DNA of 64,000 nucleotides from Bacteroidales bacterium. GTDB lineage: Bacteria; Bacteroidota; Bacteroidia; Bacteroidales; Tenuifilaceae. Both the position numbers and the translations under genes were made by a program. Numbering within the stretch: position 1 is the first letter of the stretch; each line of letters begins with the position of its first letter. The DNA lies in contig JANYLA010000028.1 of NCBI GenBank assembly GCA_025361485.1, positions 1 through 64,000 of the forward strand, read 5' to 3'. The notes below the pieces were generated by a model that was not told the DNA's origin, searched no databases, and saw only the letters and a list, made by a program, of their open reading frames with translations. Below, piece by piece: positions 10,601 through 20,582 of the stretch.

Positions 10601-11221
10601 ATGGATAGAATTATCAAGTATTTTCCCGAGCTGAGCAGCACTCAACGTAAGCAATTATCGGAACTTGACCCACTTTACAGGGAATGGAACTCGCGGATAA
10701 ATGTTATTTCTCGAAAAGATATTGAAAACATATTCCTACACCATGTACTTCATTCTTTAGCAATTGCAAAGATTATTTCTTTTGCAAAAAACACTCGAAT
10801 ACTTGATGTTGGAACAGGTGGTGGCTTTCCGGGTATTCCATTGGCCATTTTCTTTCCCAATTGCAGCTTTACACTTGTTGACTCAATCGGCAAAAAAGTT
10901 ACTGTGGCAAACGAAGTCGCCCAATCACTTGGTTTAACGAATGTAAAAGCGATTAAGTCGCGTGCTGAAGACCTTGAAAATGAATTTGATTTTGTTGTAA
11001 CCCGTGCCGTAGCACCCTTACCAACCCTTAATAGCTGGGTTCAGAAAATAATTAAACCCAGTGGGTTGAATCAACTACCCAATGGAATTATTGCCTTAAA
11101 GGGTGGCGATTTGAAAGAGGAATTAGCTCCTTTTGGAAAGAAAACTACAAAATGGACGATAAATACTTTCTTCGAGGAAGAGTATTTTCAAGAAAAGTCA
11201 ATCATTTTCATTCCAAGGTAA
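10601..11221 (+). CDS. rsmG: 16S rRNA (guanine-N7)-methyltransferase
   Basis: LDVGTGGGFPGIPLAIFFP, NVKAIKSRAED, VTRAVAPL; probable start MDRIIKYFPELS (track start 10586). Confidence 0.93.
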   Translation: MDRIIKYFPELSSTQRKQLSELDPLYREWNSRINVISRKDIENIFLHHVLHSLAIAKIISFAKNTRILDVGTGGGFPGIPLAIFFPNCSFTLVDSIGKKVTVANEVAQSLGLTNVKAIKSRAEDLENEFDFVVTRAVAPLPTLNSWVQKIIKPSGLNQLPNGIIALKGGDLKEELAPFGKKTTKWTINTFFEEEYFQEKSIIFIPR

Positions 11222-11340
11222 AAGATTTATTGTTAAAAATATTTACTGCTAAGTATTGATATTTATTGAGTTGTCATATTTGTCGCTTAGTATTTTATAC
11301 TTTATGCTTTTATTATTTAATATAATTTTGAGCTATTCTT

Positions 11341-11369
11341 TTTGTACTTTCAAAAAAAGTATATCTTTG
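11341..11369 (+). promoter_or_regulatory. Bacteroidetes-type promoter (TTTG ... TATCTTTG) upstream of rpmH
   Basis: TTTG at 11341 and TATCTTTG at 11362-11369 separated by 17 nt. Confidence 0.55.
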
Positions 11370-11435
11370 CAATCTCAAAAAAAGTTTGAGTATTTCACAT
11401 ATTGTGCTGAAAATCATAAGTAGCAGAAAATATAA

Positions 11436-11609
<174 letters not shown>

Positions 11610-11631
11610 AAACCATTTATAGAGCATAGGA

Positions 11632-11657
11632 AGGCAGGTTTATACCTGCCTTTTTTT
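11632..11657 (+). terminator. Intrinsic terminator after rpmH
   Basis: AGGCAGGTTTATACCTGCCTTTTTTT stem-loop plus T-tract. Confidence 0.85.
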
Positions 11658-11689
11658 GTTTTACATAGAGCCACTGTGTAAAAACTTTT

Positions 11690-11697
11690 TACATTTG
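11690..11697 (+). promoter_or_regulatory. -7 element (TACATTTG) for mqnE
   Basis: TAnnTTTG match 22 bp upstream of the ATG. Confidence 0.45.
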
Positions 11698-11719
11698 CGA
11701 TATAGCAAAAACAAAAAAA

Positions 11720-12850
11720 ATGCTTGATAAAAATAAACTGATTTCTTACATAGAAAATTCCAAGTCGCTAGATCCTTTCATCCACATATCTGAAAAGGTA
11801 TTGAAGGGTGAACGCATATCAGTGGATGATGCTATTTTGCTTTACGAAACTGCCGATTTAGGATATCTTAGCATGCTTGCGAACCATGTGCGTGAGACAA
11901 AAAATGGAAATCATGTATATTTTAATAAGAATTTTCATATTGAGCCAACCAACACCTGTATTTACAATTGTAAATTTTGTTCCTACCATAAATTAGCTGG
12001 CGATCCTGAAAGCTGGGAGATGTCGTTAAACGAAATAACCAAGCTCTCCGAGAGCTATAAAAACAAAGACATTACTGAGGTTCATGTTGTTGGTGGCGTT
12101 CACCCAAAATGGGACATCAATTATTACGGAAAAATTATCCAGAGCATAAAGAAAGAATTGCCCCATGTACACGTTAAAGCATATTCGGCCATTGAGCTTG
12201 AATATGTAATCAAAAAAGCAAACCTAAGCTATCGCGAAGGGATGCGAAAGCTGAAGGAGTTAGGATTAGATTCAATTCCGGGCGGGGGTGCTGAGATTTT
12301 CGACCCCCATGTACGTGAAAAGATTTGCTCCGATAAAGCCACAGGAAAGCAATGGCTTGATGTCCATGAAGCTGCGCATCTCGAAGGAATTCCCTCGAAT
12401 GCTACTATACTTTATGGCCATATTGAAAGCTATAAACACCGCGCTTTACACATGGAGGCAATTCGTAACCTTCAGGATAAAACTGGGGGTTTTAACTGTT
12501 TTATTCCCCTTAAATTCAGAGCACAGAATAATAAACTGGGATACATTGGTGAAGTTGGTACGGTTGAAGATTTAAGAAACTTTGCGGTATCCCGCATTTT
12601 CTTCGATAATATAACCCACCTAAAGGCGTACTGGCCAATGCTGGGTCAACAGAATACAAAACTTGCCATCGCGTTTGGTGTTGATGACATTGATGGAACC
12701 ATCGATGACACAACAAAAATCTACTCGATGGCCGGGGCCGAGGATCAAAAACCGGCAATGACCGTTGATATGCTTTGCGATATTATCAGAAGCGTTGGGA
12801 AAACTCCTGTTGAAAGGGATTCACTTTACAAAATCGTTAAACTCTACTAA
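11720..12850 (+). CDS. mqnE: Aminofutalosine synthase (radical SAM, menaquinone biosynthesis)
   Basis: Radical SAM motif CIYNCKFCSYHK; VHVVGGVHP; PGGGAEIFDPHVREKICSDKATGKQWLDVHEAAH. Confidence 0.93.
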   Translation: MLDKNKLISYIENSKSLDPFIHISEKVLKGERISVDDAILLYETADLGYLSMLANHVRETKNGNHVYFNKNFHIEPTNTCIYNCKFCSYHKLAGDPESWEMSLNEITKLSESYKNKDITEVHVVGGVHPKWDINYYGKIIQSIKKELPHVHVKAYSAIELEYVIKKANLSYREGMRKLKELGLDSIPGGGAEIFDPHVREKICSDKATGKQWLDVHEAAHLEGIPSNATILYGHIESYKHRALHMEAIRNLQDKTGGFNCFIPLKFRAQNNKLGYIGEVGTVEDLRNFAVSRIFFDNITHLKAYWPMLGQQNTKLAIAFGVDDIDGTIDDTTKIYSMAGAEDQKPAMTVDMLCDIIRSVGKTPVERDSLYKIVKLY

Positions 12851-12977
12851 GAAATAATTCATTTTACTTTATCTTATGCTGAACAGATGTTATTTAGGCA
12901 TATAATTATAAATTTGCCATTAATTACAATATTCTATTTCCAAAAGAGTTTTTATTCGAATTAAGCCATTCAAAACT

Positions 12978-13853
12978 ATGTGGGAGAGTATTAAAAAACT
13001 TTTACTAAAGATCTATTCGAACTACAACGTTCAAACTATTCTATTTCCGTTGATCGCGATTGTTGGATCGATACTACTATTTTTTATTTTTCTATTCATC
13101 TTCACCCGTCATGGGCAAAGTTATCCTGTACCTAGCTTCAGCGGACTAAAGCAAACAGAGGTTATTAAACTAGCAAAAAAATACAAGCTTAGGGTTGAGG
13201 TTACTGATTCGGTGTATATATTAACCCGAAAACCGGGTACTGTTGTTGACCAGAATCCTTCGGTTGGAACAAAAGTAAAGCAAAACCGCAGAGTGCTTTT
13301 AACAATGAATGCTAGAAACCCTAAAAAGGTTGAGATGCCTAATATTGTTGGAGTTACCCTACGTCAAGCAAAAGGAATACTCGACCTTCAGGGTCTTATA
13401 ATTGGAAACTTAGTATTTGTAACCGATATTGCAGTGAATAATATCCTTGAGCAAAAATTCAAAGGGAAGACAATTGAACCCGGTAAGTTTATCCCAAAAG
13501 GCTCAAGGATAGATCTTGTCTTAGGACGTGGGATGCAAAACGAAAGGACTGGATTGCCACTACTCATTGGGTTAAACCAAAGTGAATCGCGTAGCCGCTT
13601 AATTGATGCTTCGCTAAACCTTGGTCAAGTTAAATACGATGAAACAATAAAAGATTATAAAGATTCGTTGAATGCAATGGTATATAGCCAATATCCAGGG
13701 TATTCCGAATCGAATCCGATTAGCTTCGGAGCAAGAGTTGATATTTGGTTAACCTTAAACGAGGCTCGAGTACCAAGGATTAAAGCAGAACTTGGGGTTG
13801 ATTCTTCGTATATGAAGGTTGATACAACCCTACTTAATGATATCGTTGAATGA
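12978..13853 (+). CDS. PASTA domain-containing membrane protein
   Basis: N-terminal TM then repeated PASTA-type units (YPVPSFSGLKQTEVIKLAKKYKL...VDQNPSVGTKVKQNRRVLLTM; MPNIVGVTLRQAKGILDLQGL). Confidence 0.9.
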   Translation: MWESIKKLLLKIYSNYNVQTILFPLIAIVGSILLFFIFLFIFTRHGQSYPVPSFSGLKQTEVIKLAKKYKLRVEVTDSVYILTRKPGTVVDQNPSVGTKVKQNRRVLLTMNARNPKKVEMPNIVGVTLRQAKGILDLQGLIIGNLVFVTDIAVNNILEQKFKGKTIEPGKFIPKGSRIDLVLGRGMQNERTGLPLLIGLNQSESRSRLIDASLNLGQVKYDETIKDYKDSLNAMVYSQYPGYSESNPISFGARVDIWLTLNEARVPRIKAELGVDSSYMKVDTTLLNDIVE

Positions 13854-15796
13854 GAAAATTGTTTTTTTTTATTCTTTTAATCGTAATCTCTGCAAGTTCA
13901 TTTGGTCAGGAGGTGTTAATTGATTTGCAATCCCTGCCAGTAAAGCAAAGCACAATAAAAAAATCAAAAAATCAAGCAAAAGCAAAGTCGGCATTGGTCT
14001 TACCGTTCTTCGATGATTTCTCAAAAGGATTTTCATTGCCAGACCCCGACAAATGGCAAAATTCTTACGTGCTAGTTAACCAAACCTACGCCATTAATCC
14101 TCCTACTATTGGCGTGGCAACCTTTGATGCAATTAATCAGTACGGAAAGTTATACAATCTAAAAGATTCCATTCCTGCCGATACTCTTACATCTCAGCCA
14201 ATTAACCTAAGCCTTCCGGAAAGCGATAGCATCTATTTATCGTTTCAGTACCAGCCTAAAGGGTTAGGAGAAGCGCCAGATACAACAGATAATGCCCATT
14301 TTGGTTGCGATTCGTTAGTGTTAGAATTCTTTGCTGTAGCTGAAAATAAATGGATTCGGACATTCTCTGTATCTGCGTACTTTGGAAGCAACAAAGTAAA
14401 GGAAAAGCACCACCTTTCAAATACAATCATTACCCAAAAAGCACCTGATATTTCAAAGCATTTTTTTAACGTGATGCTGCCGATAACAGATGAACGATTC
14501 AGGAAGAATGGATTTCAGTTTCGGTTTATGAATTATGCATCTTTTCCTCCAAACACACAATACCCGAGTATTAGAGGCAATGGCGACCATTGGCATATCG
14601 ACCTAGTTTACCTTGACAGTGGAAGAATTGCAACCGATACAATTCTAAACGATGTTGCTTTTAGTAAACCCATTAAATCGTTCCTTAAGAATTACGAATC
14701 GATTCCATGGAAGCATTTCACAAGCCAAGCCATGCTGGCTGAGCTGACGAATCCACTTTCCTTTAAAATTCAATACCGATATTTGGGTGCAGGACCTCAA
14801 CCAGTAAATCTAAATAGAGTATTTACTATAAGCAATCTCTCCATACCAAACAATAGTTATGAGTTCACAGGCGATGTTGAAGTAATTAATCCTTTTCAAA
14901 CAATTGATTATTCCCGTGGCTACGAATATGCCTTCTTATCGAATTGGTCTGATTCTGCAAAATATTCAATGGAATGCCGTTTGGAAATGATTGACCTTAG
15001 TCCAACTCCATACCTCAATTGGAATGATACCGCAAGGTATACTCAGCAATTTTTTAACTACTACGCTTACGATGATGGCTCGGCGGAGAAAGGCTATGGA
15101 CTATACGGTGAGGGAGCTCAAAACGGAATGGTTGCGCTGAAATATCACACATACGTTTCCGATTCGCTAAAAGGAATTCTGATCTATTTTAACCAATTAC
15201 TTGATTTTGGCCCTAAAAATAAGTGGTTTGATCTTGTGGTTTGGAACAATAATAATGGAAAGCCTGGAACCGAATTATATCGAAAAACTGTTTTAAAACC
15301 TACTTCAGCCTACAACAAAGATACACTCTACAAAATAGACGAAAAGCTAAAGTTAAGCGGCGATTTCTGGATTGGCACAGTAAACAGCACTGATGATATG
15401 CTCAATATAGGCTTTGACCTAAATAATAATCACGGCGACAGGCTTTACTACAACCTTACTGGAACATGGGTAAACTCAACCTATGAGGGTTCTCTAATGA
15501 TGAAACCTGTTTTCGGAAAATTTGCGTTGGGTCAAACGGGTATCGAAAAACCAGCGATTAGAACAGAGTTCACCATTTACCCTAATCCGGCAACCAATCA
15601 GATTAGTATAAACTTGCTCGATGGAGAACATCCCGAAAAAATACGAATCGTCAACCTTGCTGGTCAAATTGTGCTAAGCAAGCCCTACGACAGTAATAGT
15701 ATAGATGTTAGTAATCTTTCAACAGGAATATATCTTTTTCAGCTAACGCTCCGTAATCAAACCACGACCACTAAAAAGTTGGTAATCATAAAATGA
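13850..15796 (+). CDS. T9SS type A sorting domain-containing secreted protein
   Basis: Signal peptide and C-terminal FTIYPNPATNQISINL...IRIVNLAGQIV...STGIYLFQLTLRNQTTTTKKLVIIK. Confidence 0.9.
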   Translation: MRKLFFFILLIVISASSFGQEVLIDLQSLPVKQSTIKKSKNQAKAKSALVLPFFDDFSKGFSLPDPDKWQNSYVLVNQTYAINPPTIGVATFDAINQYGKLYNLKDSIPADTLTSQPINLSLPESDSIYLSFQYQPKGLGEAPDTTDNAHFGCDSLVLEFFAVAENKWIRTFSVSAYFGSNKVKEKHHLSNTIITQKAPDISKHFFNVMLPITDERFRKNGFQFRFMNYASFPPNTQYPSIRGNGDHWHIDLVYLDSGRIATDTILNDVAFSKPIKSFLKNYESIPWKHFTSQAMLAELTNPLSFKIQYRYLGAGPQPVNLNRVFTISNLSIPNNSYEFTGDVEVINPFQTIDYSRGYEYAFLSNWSDSAKYSMECRLEMIDLSPTPYLNWNDTARYTQQFFNYYAYDDGSAEKGYGLYGEGAQNGMVALKYHTYVSDSLKGILIYFNQLLDFGPKNKWFDLVVWNNNNGKPGTELYRKTVLKPTSAYNKDTLYKIDEKLKLSGDFWIGTVNSTDDMLNIGFDLNNNHGDRLYYNLTGTWVNSTYEGSLMMKPVFGKFALGQTGIEKPAIRTEFTIYPNPATNQISINLLDGEHPEKIRIVNLAGQIVLSKPYDSNSIDVSNLSTGIYLFQLTLRNQTTTTKKLVIIK

Positions 15797-16866
15797 TCAA
15801 CCCTAACGATTTAAACCCCATTGCCGACGATGAACTGGATGAAGCCTCGGACGAGCAATCAGAGCTATTTGAGCATTTCCACTTTGATGTTGATCGTGGG
15901 CAAGCAATGCTGCGAATCGATAAATTCCTAAGCAGCAAAATTCATCAGGTTTCACGAAACCGAATACAATCTGCGGCCGATGCCGATAATATTCTGGTTA
16001 ACGGCAAAGCGGTTAAATCATCCTATAAAGTAAAGCCTTTAGATTCTATTTCGATTGTGATGGCTTACCCGCCAAGGGATACCGAGATAAAAGCCGAGGA
16101 TATTCCGCTAAAAATACTTTTCGAGGACGCTGACCTGATTGTAATCAATAAAGACCCTGGAATGGTGGTTCACCCTGCCCACGGCAATTTCACTGGAACT
16201 CTTGTTAACGCGTTGATGTATCATTTAAAGGATATTCCGCTGTTCAGCTCAGGCGAGGTTCGCCCAGGGTTGGTGCACAGGATTGATAAAAATACGTCAG
16301 GAATTCTAGTAATTGCAAAGAGCATAATTGCCATGAATCGCTTGGCAAAACAGTTCTTCGACCGCACCTCATCGCGTAGGTACATCGCATTGGTTTGGGG
16401 CAACATGGAGACCGACGAGGGAACCATAACCGGGAATATTGGTCGGCATATCCGCGACAGAAAAAAAATGCAGGTATTCCCCAATGGAGAAGAGGGCAAG
16501 CACGCAGTTACTCATTGGAAAGTTATTGAACGCTTGGGCTATGTAAATGTAGTAGAATGCAAACTCGAAACAGGACGAACCCATCAGATCCGAGCGCATT
16601 TTGAGTATATCAAGCACCCACTTTTCAACGATGATAAGTACGGAGGGAATATCATTGTAAAAGGTACTGTGTTTACCAAATATCGCCAATACGTTGAGAA
16701 TTGCTTCGGGATATGCCCTAGGCATGCTCTACATGCAAAATCGTTGGGTTTTACACATCCAACAACGGGTAAAGAAATGTTTTTTGAATCAGAACTACCC
16801 GATGATATGAAGCTCGTTATTGAGAAATGGAGGAATTATGTAGTAGGTAGGGAGATTGAAGAATAG
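15793..16866 (+). CDS. RluA/RluD family pseudouridine synthase with S4 domain
   Basis: GLVHRIDKNTSGILVIAKS and ETGRTHQIRAHF motifs; ATGA overlap with upstream gene. Confidence 0.94.
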   Translation: MINPNDLNPIADDELDEASDEQSELFEHFHFDVDRGQAMLRIDKFLSSKIHQVSRNRIQSAADADNILVNGKAVKSSYKVKPLDSISIVMAYPPRDTEIKAEDIPLKILFEDADLIVINKDPGMVVHPAHGNFTGTLVNALMYHLKDIPLFSSGEVRPGLVHRIDKNTSGILVIAKSIIAMNRLAKQFFDRTSSRRYIALVWGNMETDEGTITGNIGRHIRDRKKMQVFPNGEEGKHAVTHWKVIERLGYVNVVECKLETGRTHQIRAHFEYIKHPLFNDDKYGGNIIVKGTVFTKYRQYVENCFGICPRHALHAKSLGFTHPTTGKEMFFESELPDDMKLVIEKWRNYVVGREIEE

Positions 16867-16884
16867 GATGGGTTATGTGTTGTC

Positions 16885-16979
16885 GATGAGAGGTGAGAGG
16901 TGAGAGGTGAGAAATGAGACTTCCAACTTCGGACTTCTGTCTTCCAACTTCTGTCTTCCAACTTCTGACTCCCGGATAC
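16885..16979. repeat. Intergenic heptanucleotide tandem repeat (GGTGAGA)n followed by (RNCTTCY)n
   Basis: GATGAGA GGTGAGA GGTGAGA GGTGAGA AATGAGA CTTCCAA CTTCGGA CTTCTGT CTTCCAA CTTCTGT CTTCCAA CTTCTGA; 7-bp periodicity. Confidence 0.85.
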
Positions 16980-17058
16980 TTTTTCCAATTCTTGCTCTCT
17001 TTATCTTTCGGCAATAAACTCTTTTCAATATCTTTGGAATGTTTTTGAAAAATAGAAT

Positions 17059-18051
17059 ATGACTAAACATCGAAATATTGCAATACTTGCCGGTGGCAAC
17101 TCCTCGGAAGAAGGCATTTCGCTAAAAGGTGCTGCTCAAATTACCAAATGGCTAAGTAAAACGAGCTATAATGTTTACACAATACTCGTTAAAGGCATTG
17201 GTTGGACGCTAAAGCATCCTGAACTTGGTGATTTTCAGGTATCCAAAGATGATTTTAGCGTTACAATAAATGGCGAAAAAATTGTTTTCGACTGTGCGCT
17301 AATTGCCATCCATGGCACACCCGGCGAAAATGGACTGCTTCAAGGGTATCTTGAAATGCTTAATATTCCATACACCACTGGTGGAGTTATGAATACCTCG
17401 GTTACTTTCAATAAATACTTTTGTAAAGAGTTGGTTAGGGATACAGGTGTTGACCTTGCAAAAGGATCAATATTCCATAAGGGTCAGGTTATCGACCCTT
17501 CAATAATTGCAATCCATTTAGGTCTTCCTGTATTTGTAAAACCTAACGAGAGCGGAAGCAGCTACGGAATAAGTAAGGTTAAAACCCTTGAAGATATTGC
17601 TCCTGCAATAACAAAGGCCTTAACTGAAGATAATACAGTGCTTATTGAGGAATTTATTGCCGGAAGGGAGTTAACCTGTGGGCTAGTTAAATCCTCTGAT
17701 AAAGAATACATTTTCCCAGTAACTGAAATAATTTCGAAGAATGAATTTTTCGACTACGAAGCAAAATACCTCAACCAATCCGAAGAGGTAACGCCTGCTG
17801 AAATTAGCGATTCTTTATCAGAGCGTATAAAAATTCTTTCATCAAGAATATATGACAAGCTGAACTGCCGAGGAATTGTGAGAATCGATTATATCTACAG
17901 CAACGATCAACTGTATTTTCTCGAAATAAATACCGTTCCGGGTATGAGCGAAGCAAGCATCATTCCTCAACAAGTCAATGCCTTTGGCAAAGATATGCAC
18001 GAAATATTCAGTATGGTTATTGAGGATGCTATTGCAAAAAAGGATAATTGA
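17059..18051 (+). CDS. ddl: D-alanine--D-alanine ligase
   Basis: ATP-grasp: AIHGTPGENGLLQGYLEMLNIPYTTGGV, FVKPNESGSSYGISKV, EINTVPGMSEASIIPQQ. Confidence 0.94.
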   Translation: MTKHRNIAILAGGNSSEEGISLKGAAQITKWLSKTSYNVYTILVKGIGWTLKHPELGDFQVSKDDFSVTINGEKIVFDCALIAIHGTPGENGLLQGYLEMLNIPYTTGGVMNTSVTFNKYFCKELVRDTGVDLAKGSIFHKGQVIDPSIIAIHLGLPVFVKPNESGSSYGISKVKTLEDIAPAITKALTEDNTVLIEEFIAGRELTCGLVKSSDKEYIFPVTEIISKNEFFDYEAKYLNQSEEVTPAEISDSLSERIKILSSRIYDKLNCRGIVRIDYIYSNDQLYFLEINTVPGMSEASIIPQQVNAFGKDMHEIFSMVIEDAIAKKDN

Positions 18052-18118
18052 AAAACCTTCTCTTTTTGCACATTTCCTAATCGAGTTAAATCAACACTTA
18101 AACCGCAAGGGCCTATCT

Positions 18119-18505
18119 TTATTTAGTGCCTTTGAGCGTGAATAGATGAACGCTCACTCCGGTGGCTATTATAATTAGTAAAACCTTAACAAATACTGGC
18201 GTGTGAATTACAGATAGAGAAACCAAAATGGTTAACCATAGAATGCATATTGTAATCCACTTAATCTCGTTTTTTACTGTTTTCCTCTTAATATAATTCT
18301 GAAGGTGTTTTCCAAAGAATCGATTGGTTAACAACCAATCATTAAACTTATTGTTGCTTCGTGCAAACGAGTATGAGGCAAGAAGTAAAAAGGGTGTTGT
18401 GGGTAATAAGGGGACGAAAACACCAATAACTCCAAGCGCCAATGCTAATACGCCAAGAAATAGAAGAAAAGCCCTTACAAAAGGGCTTGGATGTATGTCA
18501 ATCAT
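18119..18505 (-). CDS. DUF454 / YbaN family inner membrane protein
   Basis: LGVIGVFVPLLPTTPFLLLASYSFARSNNKFNDWLLTNRFFGKHLQNY. Confidence 0.9.
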   Translation of the reverse strand: MIDIHPSPFVRAFLLFLGVLALALGVIGVFVPLLPTTPFLLLASYSFARSNNKFNDWLLTNRFFGKHLQNYIKRKTVKNEIKWITICILWLTILVSLSVIHTPVFVKVLLIIIATGVSVHLFTLKGTK

Positions 18506-18523
18506 AAAATAATCTTTCGTAAA

Positions 18524-18715
18524 TTATTCTTTATGGCTTCCATCGCAGAAAGGCTTAATCTTCGATTTTCCGCAAGCGCAAAGAAAAACCTCCTTGTTAA
18601 AATCAGTATTCAGTATATTGCCATCTATACCTACAACATTAAAATTGCCTGAAATTTTAATGGGTTGATTTCGGGTTAATTGAACTTCAGCAGAAACTCG
18701 TTTCTTCTCCTCCAT
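18524..18715 (-). CDS. CDGSH iron-sulfur domain protein
   Basis: VFLCACGKSKIKPFCDGSHKE. Confidence 0.92.
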   Translation of the reverse strand: MEEKKRVSAEVQLTRNQPIKISGNFNVVGIDGNILNTDFNKEVFLCACGKSKIKPFCDGSHKE

Positions 18716-18718
18716 GGA

Positions 18719-19204
18719 TTATCCCTCCGAATCTTTAAAGTTTTTCTTAAAATGGCTTCCATCGCAAAAAGGTTGGCTATTGGAAAACCCACACCTGCAT
18801 AGCGAAATCATCTGCATTGACTTTAACTCGTTTCCATCATACCCAATCACCCTAAACTTACCTGAAATAAGCATCGGACCATTCCTCATTATCTGAACCC
18901 TGGCAGGTTCGCTATCGAACTCACCCGTGTTTTCCTGAGGTTCCTCTTTCACTACTTTGGGTGATCGTTCAGCGCTATTTTTTTGGGGATCGTTCCATTT
19001 AAACATTAATGCATTGGTAGGACACTCGTTTACTATATCAATTACCTTTTCAACATCTGCCCCCTCCATAGTAATCCATGGTCGATTACGTGGATTAAAA
19101 ACTGATAGCAACTTAGTATAGCAAATTGATGCATGGATACATTCCCCGGAATTCCAAAAAACGGTTATATCTTCGTTCGAATACTTCTTTTTCACTCTTT
19201 CCAT
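18719..19204 (-). CDS. Mono-cluster 4Fe-4S (Fer4_19/YjdI-like) domain fused to CDGSH iron-sulfur domain
   Basis: [25 protein letters not shown]...[11 protein letters not shown] and [23 protein letters not shown]. Confidence 0.9.
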   Translation of the reverse strand: MERVKKKYSNEDITVFWNSGECIHASICYTKLLSVFNPRNRPWITMEGADVEKVIDIVNECPTNALMFKWNDPQKNSAERSPKVVKEEPQENTGEFDSEPARVQIMRNGPMLISGKFRVIGYDGNELKSMQMISLCRCGFSNSQPFCDGSHFKKNFKDSEG

Positions 19205-19273
19205 AAATAATTTAGTTCATCTCCATAGTGAACGGAAACCCTATTGGATTTGTTTAAAAAGAAAAAATAAAAA

Positions 19274-19783
19274 TTATTTTTGAATCACTAAACACCTGGC
19301 TATTAAATCGTGTAACGCCTGTTTTTTTTCTGTAAAACCAGCAATAATATATCCAATTAGCAAAGTCATATTAGTAATTATTCTTGAGAAGTAACGACCA
19401 GTGGCTCTACCGAAGGTAATCCTATTCCCCTCCATGTCAACAACTTTAATGCTAACAGCCATTTTGCCAAGGGTTCCGCCGAATTTAGACGACTCCATTA
19501 AAGCATAATATAACCACTTCATAACAATGCTGATAAGTATTGCTAGTATTATCATACCGATTATCCCTCCAATCATCAGTAATCCATCATGGGTAAACAA
19601 ATCTTTGAAGTTGCTAATCCCATCTAAGTTTACACCGAAAGCAATTATACCCAAAATTATTGGTACAAAAAGAATAAATCCAGCAATCCCTATTACAAAC
19701 TGATCAATTATGTAAGCAGCGAATCTTAACCAGAATCCTGCATATTTAACTTGACTCTGCTCTGAATTTGAAATTACTTCCAT
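19274..19783 (-). CDS. RDD family membrane protein
   Basis: AGFWLRFAAYIIDQFVIG...GGTLGKMAVSIKVVDMEGNRITFGRATGRYFSRII. Confidence 0.9.
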   Translation of the reverse strand: MEVISNSEQSQVKYAGFWLRFAAYIIDQFVIGIAGFILFVPIILGIIAFGVNLDGISNFKDLFTHDGLLMIGGIIGMIILAILISIVMKWLYYALMESSKFGGTLGKMAVSIKVVDMEGNRITFGRATGRYFSRIITNMTLLIGYIIAGFTEKKQALHDLIARCLVIQK

Positions 19784-19942
19784 GGCTTTAGCGTTTTTAA
19801 TTTTTTGTTAAATTCATCAAATAAATCAGTACATGAAATATATTTGCCTATAATTTGTAGTAAAATTAGAAATACTTTAACATCATTCTTTAATCAACAA
19901 CAAAAAAACGAAATTATTCGTTAAAAGCCGTAGAGATTAATT

Positions 19943-20542
19943 ATGATAAAGTTTTTTGCGATACTATTTTCAATTCTATTTGTGCCAGTATTTGAGGGAT
20001 TGGCTCAGCAAACTATTGTTATTGATGGTTTCACAATTCCCGGTGTTACCATTGTTGACGGCGAACAAATACCCAATTGGGTAATTCCCGGAATTGTTGT
20101 ATTTCCTAAGCGTGATTTCAAAACGAAAAAGGATTATCGCCAGTACCAGCGGATGATTCGAAATTTAAAGGTGGTTTATCCGTACGCTAGAATTGCTAAG
20201 ATAAAATTAACCGATATGAATTGGCAGCTGATGCAGCTGAAAACCAAATGCGAAAAAGAGCAATTTGTAAATCAAATAGAAAAAGAGATAAGAACTGATT
20301 TTGAAAAAAAATTAATTGGTCTTACCGTTTCACAAGGGAAGATGCTAATTAAGCTGATTGATAGAGAAACAGGGAAAACTTCGTACGAATTACTCAAAGA
20401 GTTGAAAGGAAATTTTTCGGCGGGGCTATGGCAGGCTGTTGCCCGAATTTTTGGCTCAAACCTAAAAAGCGAGTTTGACGAAGAGGGCGAGGACAAAATC
20501 CTTGATGAGCTAATTGTGCTTTACGAATACAAGCAATTATAG
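19943..20542 (+). CDS. DUF4294 domain-containing secreted protein
   Basis: Signal peptide; VVYPYARIAKIKLTDMNWQLMQLKTK and GLTVSQGKMLIKLIDRETGKTSYELLKELKG. Confidence 0.8.
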   Translation: MIKFFAILFSILFVPVFEGLAQQTIVIDGFTIPGVTIVDGEQIPNWVIPGIVVFPKRDFKTKKDYRQYQRMIRNLKVVYPYARIAKIKLTDMNWQLMQLKTKCEKEQFVNQIEKEIRTDFEKKLIGLTVSQGKMLIKLIDRETGKTSYELLKELKGNFSAGLWQAVARIFGSNLKSEFDEEGEDKILDELIVLYEYKQL

Positions 20543-20582
20543 TTTTCTATAGCTAAAACAGTCATAAATCACCTGAAATAAA

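Noticed and set aside
16817-17070. Minus-strand ORFs over the rluD-ddl intergenic region
   Set aside because: Low-complexity translations of the heptamer repeat (RSWKTEVGRQKSEVGSLISHLSPLTSH); no protein-family support.
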